In this document: piece by piece, positions 15,878-21,704 of the stretch
Layout: every line of letters begins with the position of its first letter
Position numbering within the stretch: position 1 is the stretch's first letter
NCBI GenBank assembly: GCA_035476855.1
Contig: DATILC010000240.1
Coordinates: forward strand, 1 to 24,265
DNA: 24,265 nucleotides
Direction: 5' to 3'
Source: Solimonas_A sp035476855
GTDB taxonomy: Bacteria; Pseudomonadota; Gammaproteobacteria; Nevskiales; Nevskiaceae
The notes under the pieces: generated by a model
Told to the model about the DNA's origin: nothing
The model's database searches: none
The model's input: the letters and a program-made list of their open reading frames with translations, nothing else
Position numbers and translations under genes: made by a program

Positions 15878-16338
15878 TCCGCATCTTCGACGCGGACCTG
15901 TCCGACGCAGCACACGCGGCGGCGGTGGTGGCTTGCATCGATGCCTATGCCGCGGACCCCATGGGCGGTGGCCGGCCGCTGGCGCCTGAGGTCAGGGTGA
16001 ACATGGTGCCCGGCCTGCGGGCGACGCCCGCGGCGTCCGTGCTGCTGGCCGAGTGCGATGGCGAGATCGCCGGCGCTGCGGTCTGCATGATGGGTTTCTC
16101 GACCTTTGCGGCACGGCCGCGCCTCAATCTCCACGACCTGTCCGTGCTGCCGCGCTTCCGCGGCCGCGGCGTGGGCCGGGCGCTGGTCGAGGCGGTGGCG
16201 GAGCGGGCGCGGGCGGCGGGCTGTTCGGCCGTGAGTCTGGAGGTGCGCCTGGACAATGAAGGCGCAAGGCAGCTGTACCGCTCCTGCGGCTTCGGCGAGG
16301 GATTCGCGCCGATGGAGTTCTGGCTGCGATCGCTGTAG
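15874..16338 (+). CDS. GNAT-family N-acetyltransferase
   Basis: The 154-residue protein is a single GNAT domain. The acetyl-CoA pyrophosphate-binding motif A is clear (Leu-Pro-Arg-Phe-Arg-Gly-Arg-Gly-Val-Gly-Arg-Ala, residues 92-103), preceded by the beta-4 strand Leu-His-Asp-Leu-Ser-Val. The C-terminal Asn-Glu-Gly-Ala-Arg-x-Leu-Tyr-Arg-Ser-Cys-Gly-Phe motif is also typical. The ATG overlaps the ispF stop (ATGA), so it is co-translated with the isoprenoid genes. The substrate cannot be read from the sequence. In many gammaproteobacteria the gene after ispF is truD; this gene is unrelated to it. A convergent gene ends 30 bp downstream. Confidence 0.9.
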   Translation: MIRIFDADLSDAAHAAAVVACIDAYAADPMGGGRPLAPEVRVNMVPGLRATPAASVLLAECDGEIAGAAVCMMGFSTFAARPRLNLHDLSVLPRFRGRGVGRALVEAVAERARAAGCSAVSLEVRLDNEGARQLYRSCGFGEGFAPMEFWLRSL

Positions 16339-16368
16339 CGGAGCGCCGGCTGTGAGCGCGAAGCCGCC

Positions 16369-16917
16369 TTAGTTTGCCGGTGTAGCCGTTGCAGGCGCAG
16401 CGGGCGTGGGGGCTTCTGATGCGGTGGGCTGGGGAGTCTCGACGTTGCCCACATCCTCGACCAGCGAGGCTTCCACCGCCTGCAGCGCCGCCGTTGCCGT
16501 CGCTTCGGCCTCCGCTACGGGCTCGCCTGTGGCGGGCTCGCTTGCAGCGGGTTCGCTTGCGACGGCTTCGACTGCAGCCGGCACAGGCGGCGGAACCGGA
16601 GCTGCGACCGGTGGCGGGGCGACAACTTCCGCGGCCTTGACGGGTTCCGGGGGAGGGTAGCTGCCCGACATCAGTTTCGCGGGTTTGCCGACGCGCAATA
16701 CCTCGGAGTAACTGACGTTCTGCCGCTGGTCGTAGCAGACGCGGACGCGGACCTTGTCGTTGCCGACCGCGGCCTCGACCGGATTGGTCACCATTTCGCT
16801 GATGCCGAGCGTGCCGACCGCCAGCAGCGAATAGCCTGCGGCGCGCAGGTACTTGAACCCGCCGGAGCCTTCCTCGAAGGCAAACAGGTCGCAGCTGCTG
16901 GAAACCGCCGAGACCAT
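16369..16917 (-). CDS. C-terminal part of an interrupted lipoprotein, Pro/Ala-rich tail
   Basis: This 182-residue open frame is in the same frame as the lipoprotein fragment 16924-17091, separated only by a TGA and two codons. It lacks a signal peptide of its own and has no ribosome-binding site before its ATG. The first half is a compact conserved-looking region (Ser-Ser-Cys-Asp-Leu-Phe-Ala-Phe-Glu-Glu-Gly, then Lys-Val-Arg-Val-Arg-Val-Cys-Tyr-Asp). The second half, from about residue 88, is low-complexity Pro/Ala/Glu/Thr, including Ala-Ser-Glu-Pro-type short repeats. I infer that it is the body of one protein with the upstream fragment, reached by read-through or now dead. Function unknown; a BamE/SmpA-like fold is only a guess. 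Confidence 0.6.
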   Translation of the reverse strand: MVSAVSSSCDLFAFEEGSGGFKYLRAAGYSLLAVGTLGISEMVTNPVEAAVGNDKVRVRVCYDQRQNVSYSEVLRVGKPAKLMSGSYPPPEPVKAAEVVAPPPVAAPVPPPVPAAVEAVASEPAASEPATGEPVAEAEATATAALQAVEASLVEDVGNVETPQPTASEAPTPAAPATATPAN

Positions 16918-16923
16918 CGGCTG

Positions 16924-17091
16924 TCACAGTTCGGCGCGCACCAGGTCGCGATCGGTACCAACTTCCAGGACGTCGTAGTCCTTCTCGGCCGGCTTATCCA
17001 GGGCGCGGCCGGCGGCGCATCCGGACAAACCCATGGTTCCGACCAGCAGCAACGCAAACAAGCCCCGACCGCCAATGCCGCTGGTGTTCAT
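16924..17091 (-). CDS. Lipoprotein N-terminal fragment ended by in-frame TGA
   Basis: The 55-residue fragment begins with a lipoprotein signal peptide. A short N-region with Arg9 leads to a hydrophobic core and the lipobox Leu-Ser-Gly-Cys, with C25 as the predicted lipidated residue. After it comes Gly-Thr-Asp-Arg-Asp-Leu-Val-Arg-Ala-Glu-Leu, then TGA, then Gln-Pro in the same frame. BamE-like lipoproteins often have a Leu-Gly-x-Pro turn here, and a Gly codon GGA would become TGA by one base change. The ATG at 17091 has GGGGAT a few bases upstream and fits the signal peptide best; the frame is open further upstream. Treat it with 16369-16917 as one broken or read-through gene. Confidence 0.65.
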   Translation of the reverse strand: MNTSGIGGRGLFALLLVGTMGLSGCAAGRALDKPAEKDYDVLEVGTDRDLVRAEL

Positions 17092-17159
17092 GCCATCCCC
17101 GGATTTATTGATGGAATGATCAGGTGCGGGGCCCGCGACCGCAACACCCGAATGCGGGG

Positions 17160-17564
17160 TCAGGCGGACTCCGCGCGACGCGCCTCGACCTCGTAGCGGT
17201 TGTCGTAGTAGGCGCGGCCGCCGGCATGCCAGGCCTGCCACGAGGCCCAGAGGTAGAGAAACGGAAACAGCAGGCCCCAGCGTTCGTACTGCCGCACATG
17301 CGCCAGTTCATGGGCCAGCGTGCGTTCGAGGGCGTCGTCGTCCCGGGCCAGGACCAGGTGGCCGAAGGTGATCGCGCTGATCCAGCTGAGCGCCAGCGCG
17401 GCCCCGGTGAGGCCGCCGCAGGCGCAGAGCGCATGGGTGTCGCCGATCCGCCGCCATTGCAGCTTGCCGCCAGCCAGGGCCGGCAGCGCCAGCAACAGGC
17501 CGGCCAAGGTCCAGGGCAGGGGCCAGGCCAGGCGCAGCAGCGCGCGCCAGCCGGCCGGGTTCAC
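17160..17564 (-). CDS. Small membrane protein with HExxH metalloprotease-like motif
   Basis: The protein has 134 residues from a GTG that overlaps the stop of the Smr gene (GTGA), indicating translational coupling. It has two hydrophobic segments (about 10-32 and 52-73). Then comes Leu-Ala-His-Glu-Leu-Ala-His-Val-Arg-Gln-Tyr with HExxH at 85-89, a further aromatic-rich hydrophobic stretch (about 97-112), and a C-terminal Tyr-Glu-Val-Glu-Ala-Arg whose Glu could be a third zinc ligand. The frame is open upstream inside the Smr gene, but that part does not look coding. I recognise the motif pattern, not a named family. Zinc binding and proteolysis are inferred. Confidence 0.75.
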   Translation of the reverse strand: MNPAGWRALLRLAWPLPWTLAGLLLALPALAGGKLQWRRIGDTHALCACGGLTGAALALSWISAITFGHLVLARDDDALERTLAHELAHVRQYERWGLLFPFLYLWASWQAWHAGGRAYYDNRYEVEARRAESA

Positions 17565-18109
17565 GCCCCGGCTCCGCCACGCCGCAGCAGCACGTAGACC
17601 GCGCCGGTGCCGCCGTCCACCGGGCGTGCCGAGCAGAACGCCAGCACCTCGCGGCGCTTGCGCAGCCAGCCGTCGAGCAGGGTCTTGATCACCGGACCGG
17701 AATTGGGCGAGCCATTGCCCTTGCCGTGGATGACGCGCACGCAGCGCAGGTCCTGGTCGCGGCACAGGGCGAGGAACTGGCTCACCTCCGCGTGGGCATG
17801 GTTGCGGTTGAGGCCGTGCAGGTCGAGTTCACGCTGGATGTGGTACTGGCCGCGACGCAGCTTGCGCAGCACCGCGTCCTGGATGCCGTCGCTGCGATAG
17901 GACAGGGTGTCGCCGCTTTCGAACAGCTCCGGCGGATCGGCCAGCAGTTCCTGCATGACCTCGCGGTCGTCGGCCTCGCGCGAGCGCGGACGGGTCGACA
18001 GGCGGCGGCCGTCGCGGGTGATGTGCTCGCTGGGAGCCTTGCGCTGCACGTCCTGCACCGCGTCGCGGAACAGGGCGATGTCGTCGTCGCTGAGGGGAGG
18101 GCGGGACAT
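17561..18109 (-). CDS. Smr-domain protein (SmrA-like putative endonuclease)
   Basis: The 182-residue protein has the SmrA-type N-terminal region (Asp-Asp-Asp-Ile-Ala-Leu-Phe-Arg-Asp-Ala-Val-Gln-Asp-Val) and a C-terminal Smr domain. Both Smr hallmarks are present: Leu-Asp-Leu-His-Gly at 95-99 and His-Gly-Lys-Gly at 128-131. It ends with Gly-Gly-Thr-Gly-Ala-Val-Tyr-Val-Leu-Leu. Smr domains are nucleases; E. coli SmrB cleaves mRNA at collided ribosomes, while the role of SmrA is less clear. An in-frame ATG pair lies at 18139, but I chose 18109 because GGAAGGAA sits 8 nt upstream and the conserved N-terminus starts there. It is divergent from surE. Confidence 0.9.
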   Translation of the reverse strand: MSRPPLSDDDIALFRDAVQDVQRKAPSEHITRDGRRLSTRPRSREADDREVMQELLADPPELFESGDTLSYRSDGIQDAVLRKLRRGQYHIQRELDLHGLNRNHAHAEVSQFLALCRDQDLRCVRVIHGKGNGSPNSGPVIKTLLDGWLRKRREVLAFCSARPVDGGTGAVYVLLRRGGAGA

Positions 18110-18134
18110 GGGAAAAATTCCTTCCGACGACAGC

Positions 18135-18140
18135 ATCATA
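18135..18140 (-). promoter_or_regulatory. Candidate -10 element of the Smr gene
   Basis: TATGAT on the minus strand matches the -10 consensus at five of six positions. Its predicted start leaves a leader of about 20 nt carrying GGAAGGAA before the ATG at 18109. It supports that start over the ATG at 18139, which would fall inside the -10 region. No clear -35 is visible. Confidence 0.45.
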
Positions 18141-18154
18141 GCGCCTCAAACCGG

Positions 18155-18160
18155 TAAACT
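18155..18160 (+). promoter_or_regulatory. Candidate -10 element of surE
   Basis: TAAACT (four of six matches to TATAAT) lies 23 nt before the surE ATG, giving a leader of about 16 nt without an obvious Shine-Dalgarno sequence. It is only 14 bp from the divergent Smr-gene -10, so the two promoters would overlap. Confidence 0.35.
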
Positions 18161-18182
18161 ACGGTGAGCAAATCCGGTCCGC

Positions 18183-18929
18183 ATGAAAATCCTTCTCTCC
18201 AACGACGACGGCTGCATGGCGCCCGGCCTGCGCTGCCTGCTTGAACACCTCCGCAGCTGCCACGAGGTCACCGTGGTGGCGCCGGACCGCAATCGCAGCG
18301 GCGCCAGCAATTCGCTGACCCTGCTCAACCCGCTCCGCGTCCAGCGTCACCCCGACGGCGTCTACTGCGTCGACGGCACGCCCACCGACAGCGTGCATCT
18401 GGCGCTGACCGGCCTGCTCGAGCACAAGCCCGACATGGTGGTCTCCGGCATCAACGCCGGCGCCAACCTCGGCGACGACACCCTGTATTCCGGCACCGTG
18501 GCGGCGGCGATGGAAGGGCGGCACCTGGGCTACCCGGCGATCGCCGTGTCCTGCGTCTCGCACAGCCCGCGGCATTTCGACACCGCCGCCCGCGTCACCC
18601 TGCGCCTGCTGGAGCGCCTGGCCGAAGAGCCGCTGCCGGGCGACACCATCCTCAACGTCAACGTGCCGGACATCCCCTGGGAAGCCTTGCAGGGCTATGA
18701 AGTCACGCGCCTGGGCAACCGCCACCGCGCCGAATCGGTGACCAAATCGGCCGATCCGCGCGGCCGGCCGATCTACTGGATCGGCGCCGCCGGCGCCGAG
18801 GCTGACTGCGGGCCGGGGACGGATTTCCATGCGATTTCGCAGAACCGTGCCGCGATCACCCCGGTGCTGGTCGACCTGACGCGCCACAACCTGCTGGAAC
18901 GGGTTGGCCAATGGGCGTCGCGTCTGTGA
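18183..18929 (+). CDS. surE: 5'/3'-nucleotidase SurE
   Basis: SurE is a metal-dependent phosphatase that removes phosphate from nucleoside monophosphates and can trim short polyphosphate; it is linked to stationary-phase survival. The 248-residue protein has the N-terminal Leu-Ser-Asn-Asp-Asp-Gly motif with metal ligands D8 and D9, S39 in Asn-Arg-Ser-Gly-Ala-Ser, and N91 in Ser-Gly-Ile-Asn-Ala-Gly-Ala-Asn. Tyr-Ser-Gly-Thr-Val-Ala-Ala-Ala and Leu-Asn-Val-Asn-Val-Pro are also conserved. It overlaps pcm by 19 bases; surE-pcm is a widely conserved pair. Confidence 0.97.
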   Translation: MKILLSNDDGCMAPGLRCLLEHLRSCHEVTVVAPDRNRSGASNSLTLLNPLRVQRHPDGVYCVDGTPTDSVHLALTGLLEHKPDMVVSGINAGANLGDDTLYSGTVAAAMEGRHLGYPAIAVSCVSHSPRHFDTAARVTLRLLERLAEEPLPGDTILNVNVPDIPWEALQGYEVTRLGNRHRAESVTKSADPRGRPIYWIGAAGAEADCGPGTDFHAISQNRAAITPVLVDLTRHNLLERVGQWASRL

Positions 18930-19612
18930 GGTACGACCTGCGCCAGAAGCTGCCGGCCGAGTCCCGGAGCAGCGGCAGCAGCCTGCCGCTGCCGGTTTCG
19001 CGCCTGCTCGACGAGCTGCGCCGCAACGGCGTCCACGACGAGAAGGTGCTGGCGGCGATGGCCAAGGTGCCGCGGCATGAGTTCCTGCCGGATTCGCTGG
19101 CCAGCAGCGCCTGGCTGAACAAGGCCCTGCCGATCGGCCATGCCCAGACCATCTCGCAGCCCTACATCGTCGCGCTGATGACCGAGACCCTGCTGCAGGG
19201 CAAGCGGCTCAAGCGCGTGCTCGAGATCGGCACCGGCAGCGGCTACCAGACCGCGGTGCTGTCGCAGCTGGTCGACGTGGTGTTCACCGTCGAACGCATC
19301 AAGCCGTTGTCCGAGGTGGCGCGCCAGCGCCTCAGCGGCCTGGGTTATCGCAACATCCACTTCGGCTACGCCGATGGCATGCAGGGCTGGATGCCCTATG
19401 CGCCCTACGACGGCATCCTGGTCACTGCCGGTGCCGAGAGCGTGCCGCCGGCGCTGCTGGAGCAGCTCGACAAGGGTGGGCGCCTGGTGATCCCGGTCGG
19501 TCCGCAGGGTGCGCAGGTCCTGCGCGTGATCGATCGCCGCATCACCGGCTCCTTCAAGGAGCAGGATGTGGCCGCGGTCAGCTTCGTGCCGCTGCTGTCG
19601 GGGAAGGTCTAG
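18911..19612 (+). CDS. pcm: Protein-L-isoaspartate O-methyltransferase
   Basis: Pcm methylates L-isoaspartyl residues formed by ageing of proteins, starting their repair. The 233-residue protein has the family motif Ala-Gln-Thr-Ile-Ser-Gln-Pro-Tyr with active-site S82. The SAM-binding Val-Leu-Glu-Ile-Gly-Thr-Gly-Ser-Gly-Tyr spans 103-112, and the post-II region Ile-Leu-Val-Thr-Ala-Gly-Ala is present. It has about 25 more N-terminal residues than E. coli Pcm, encoded mostly after the surE overlap. The TAG stop codon takes its last two bases from the left end of the structured repeat that starts at 19611. Confidence 0.96.
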   Translation: MGVASVRYDLRQKLPAESRSSGSSLPLPVSRLLDELRRNGVHDEKVLAAMAKVPRHEFLPDSLASSAWLNKALPIGHAQTISQPYIVALMTETLLQGKRLKRVLEIGTGSGYQTAVLSQLVDVVFTVERIKPLSEVARQRLSGLGYRNIHFGYADGMQGWMPYAPYDGILVTAGAESVPPALLEQLDKGGRLVIPVGPQGAQVLRVIDRRITGSFKEQDVAAVSFVPLLSGKV

Positions 19613-19877
19613 GGCCTGCTAGCGCTATGGACGTCGCTGCGATGCCCCCGGATTTCCGGCCAGGCAAGACGCGACGAAGGAGTTTGGTGGTTCCAAATGA
19701 CTGAGGAGCAACGCCGCATGGCCGTAAATCCGGGGGCACCCCAAGGGGCGGGACCGTTTTGGCGCATGGCGTCATCCCGAGTCGCTGATGTACGTTCAGT
19801 ACACGGCGCGCCTCGGGACATAGCCCTGCGCCAAAACGGTCTCCGTCGCAGCGACGGCCATAGCGCTAGCAGGCCCT
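19611..19877 (-). repeat. Structured inverted-end repeat, copy 1
   Basis: A 267-bp element is bounded by 32-bp inverted ends with one mismatch (left end begins AGGGCCTGCTAGCGCTATGG, right end is its reverse complement). Inside, read on the minus strand, there is a 15-bp perfect arm (19827-19841 with 19752-19766) nesting CTCGGGA/TCCCGAG and a TGTAC-5 nt-GTACA hairpin. Next is a small CCCC-TT-GGGG hairpin. Last is a 20-bp arm with one mismatch (19719-19738 with 19643-19662) enclosing TTTGG-5 nt-CCAAA. It fills the whole pcm-dedA gap. It is the inverted relative of copy 2. No transposase, and no target-site duplication that I can see. Confidence 0.9.
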
Positions 19878-19878
19878 A

Positions 19879-20478
19879 ATGGAAGCCTTCGGCGCCTGGT
19901 TGCAGGGCATCGTCAGCCAGCTCGGCTATGCCGAGATCGTGTTTTTGATGGCACTGGAATCGAGCCTGTTCCCGGTGCCCTCGGAGCTGGTGATGATCCC
20001 GGCCGGCTATCTCGCCGCCAAGGGCCAGCTCAACCCGGTGCTGGCGGTGCTGGCCGGCGGTGTCGGCTCGCTGATCGGTGCCAGCGCCAACTACGTCCTC
20101 GGCCGCTACGCCGGGCGCGCCTTCCTGTTGCGCTACGGCAAGTATTTCCTGGTCAACGAGCGCAAGTATCATGAGGCCGAAGCGCTGTTCCTGAAGAACG
20201 CGAACATGGCCACCTTCGTCGGACGCCTCCTGCCCGTGATCCGTCACCTGATCTCGCTGCCTGCCGGCGTGTTCGGCATGGCCCTGCTGCCGTTCGCGCT
20301 GATCACCACGCTGGGCGCCACGCTGTGGTGTGCGGTGCTGGTGCTGCTCGGCTACTACCTGGGCGAGCCGGCAATCCAGCTGGTCAGCAGCTATTCCCAC
20401 GAGGTCGGCCTGCTGGCGGTGGCGGCGCTGGGCCTGTTCATCGCCTGGTTCCTGTTCAGGCGGCGCAACGCGGCATGA
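19879..20478 (+). CDS. DedA-family membrane protein
   Basis: DedA proteins are polytopic inner-membrane proteins; some recycle undecaprenyl phosphate or flip other lipids, and loss often disturbs envelope and division. The 199-residue protein has the N-terminal re-entrant motif Glu-Ser-Ser-Leu-Phe-Pro-Val-Pro-Ser-Glu (27-36) followed by Pro-Ala-Gly-Tyr. The second motif Gly-Arg-Leu-Leu-Pro-Val-Ile-Arg-His (115-123) leads to Ser-Leu-Pro-Ala-Gly. Hydrophobic helices are at about 52-75, 127-165 and 175-193, and the tail is basic. The ATG comes one base after the repeat copy ends, so any promoter or ribosome-binding site would lie in the repeat. It overlaps nlpD (ATGA). The exact substrate is unknown. 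Confidence 0.9.
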   Translation: MEAFGAWLQGIVSQLGYAEIVFLMALESSLFPVPSELVMIPAGYLAAKGQLNPVLAVLAGGVGSLIGASANYVLGRYAGRAFLLRYGKYFLVNERKYHEAEALFLKNANMATFVGRLLPVIRHLISLPAGVFGMALLPFALITTLGATLWCAVLVLLGYYLGEPAIQLVSSYSHEVGLLAVAALGLFIAWFLFRRRNAA

Positions 20479-21311
20479 GCCAGTCACTGCGCCCCCTGCT
20501 GCTGCTCGCCGTCCTGGCCCTGACGGGTTGCGCCGGCCTGGGCAGCTGGGAGCAGGGGCGTCGCGAGGTCTACAACGCGCCGCCCGAGGGCCCCGCGCCC
20601 AAGCCCGAGCGCAACGTTGGCGCCGACGACCACCTGGTCAAGCGCGGCGACACGGTCTACTCGATCGCCTTCCGCAACAACCTCGACTTCCGCGAGGTGG
20701 CGAAGTGGAACGGCGTTGGCTCGGACTACCTGATCCGCCCCGGCCAGGTGCTGCGCCTGAAGCCGCCGCCGGCCCCGCCGCCGGCGCGCTACACCGAGGG
20801 TGACGTCGAGACCCAGGCGGCACCCGAGGTCGACGTGCCGATCAAGGCCGAACCGGTGACCGCAGCGACCCCGCCGCCGCCGCTGGAGGCGCCGGGTGCC
20901 GTGGTGGTCGACGCCGAGGGCTTCCAGTGGGTCTGGCCGACCAATGGCGTGGTCGGCCGTGGCTATGAGCCCTCGCAGGGCAGCAAGGGCCTGGATTTCA
21001 CCGGCAAGCTTGGCCAGCCGGTGTTCGCGGCAGCGTCGGGGCGGGTGGTGTACAGCGGCAACGCCCTCAAGGGCTACGGCGAACTCATCATCATCAAGCA
21101 CGATGAGGTGCACCTGTCGGCCTACGGCTACAACCGCCAGCGCCACGTCAAGGAAGGCGATGTGGTCACCACCGGCCAGCCGATCGGCGAGATGGGCCTG
21201 GGGCCGGAGAACAAGCCGCTGCTGCATTTCGAGATCCGCGAGCGCGGCAAACCGGTGAATCCGGTGGGGTATCTGCCCGCCAAGGGCAAGCTGGCGGCCA
21301 AGGCCGGCTGA
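20475..21311 (+). CDS. nlpD: Lipoprotein NlpD, LysM and degenerate LytM domains
   Basis: NlpD is an outer-membrane lipoprotein that activates the amidase AmiC to split septal peptidoglycan. The 278-residue protein has a lipobox Leu-Thr-Gly-Cys with C19, a LysM domain (about 52-96, His-Leu-Val-Lys-Arg-Gly-Asp-Thr-Val-Tyr), a Pro-rich linker (about 97-145) and an M23/LytM domain (about 150-268). The zinc histidines of active LytM enzymes are missing: Lys-Gly-Leu-Asp replaces His-x-x-x-Asp, and Leu-Leu-His replaces His-Leu-His. This marks an activator rather than an enzyme. The ATG overlaps the dedA stop. The stop is 2 bp before repeat copy 2. rpoS, the usual next gene, is absent. Confidence 0.95.
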   Translation: MSQSLRPLLLLAVLALTGCAGLGSWEQGRREVYNAPPEGPAPKPERNVGADDHLVKRGDTVYSIAFRNNLDFREVAKWNGVGSDYLIRPGQVLRLKPPPAPPPARYTEGDVETQAAPEVDVPIKAEPVTAATPPPPLEAPGAVVVDAEGFQWVWPTNGVVGRGYEPSQGSKGLDFTGKLGQPVFAAASGRVVYSGNALKGYGELIIIKHDEVHLSAYGYNRQRHVKEGDVVTTGQPIGEMGLGPENKPLLHFEIRERGKPVNPVGYLPAKGKLAAKAG

Positions 21312-21313
21312 CT

Positions 21314-21579
21314 AGGGCCTGTTAACGCTACCGCGGTCGCTGCGACGGAGACCGTTTTGGCGCAGGGCTATGTCCCGAGGCGCGCGGTGTACTGACTGTA
21401 CATAAGCGACTCGGGACGCCGCCATGCGCCAAAACGGTCCCGCCCTTCGGGTGCCCCCGGCTTTGCGGCCATGCTGTGTTACTCGTCGGTTACTTTGGCC
21501 CACCAAGCGCCCTCCTCGCGCCTTGCCTGGCCGCAAATCCGGGGGCATCGCAGCGACCGCGGTAGCGTTAACAGGCCCT
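21314..21579 (+). repeat. Structured inverted-end repeat, copy 2
   Basis: A 266-bp element has perfect 32-bp inverted ends (21314-21345 with 21548-21579; outer end AGGGCCTGTTAACGCTACCG). Inside are the same nested arms as in copy 1, in opposite genome orientation. GACCGTTTTGGCGCA at 21350-21364 pairs with 21425-21439, enclosing TCCCGAG/CTCGGGA and TGTAC-5 nt-GTACA (21388-21402). A CCC-TTC-GGG mini-hairpin and a second 20-bp arm with one mismatch follow. At five positions of the end repeat the two copies differ, and in each copy both ends carry the matching change. It occupies the nlpD-alaC gap, where rpoS would be expected. Confidence 0.9.
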
Positions 21580-21615
21580 GGGTCCGTACCGGGCCGATCC
21601 AAGGCCTTCTGTACA

Positions 21616-21644
21616 TTGAACATTGGGCCCGCCGACCCAATAAT
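21616..21644 (+). promoter_or_regulatory. Candidate promoter of alaC
   Basis: TTGAAC (21616-21621, four of six matches) is 17 bp from AATAAT (21639-21644, five of six). Both lie just outside repeat copy 2. The predicted leader to the ATG at 21705 is about 54 nt. Confidence 0.5.
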
Positions 21645-21656
21645 ACGCGGCCCTTT

Positions 21657-21674
21657 TTCCGGCTCTGGCCGGAA
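21657..21674 (+). other. Hairpin in the alaC leader
   Basis: TTCCGG and CCGGAA form a perfect 6-bp stem with a 6-nt loop, preceded by a CCCTTTTT run. It lies in the predicted untranslated leader. It is not followed by a T run, so it is not an obvious terminator. Confidence 0.35.
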
Positions 21675-21704
21675 CCCTGTGAAAACCGCCGTGCAGGCAC
21701 CCTC

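Noticed and set aside
19697..19879. Short frame inside repeat copy 1, with a similar frame inside copy 2 on the opposite genome strand
   Set aside because: The similarity follows from DNA identity of the two copies and the base-paired arms. There is no ribosome-binding site or recognisable domain.
19605..19884. Target-site duplication flanking repeat copy 1 or 2
   Set aside because: Both left flanks read CT before AGGGCC, but the right flanks (AA and GG) do not match them; no duplication is visible.
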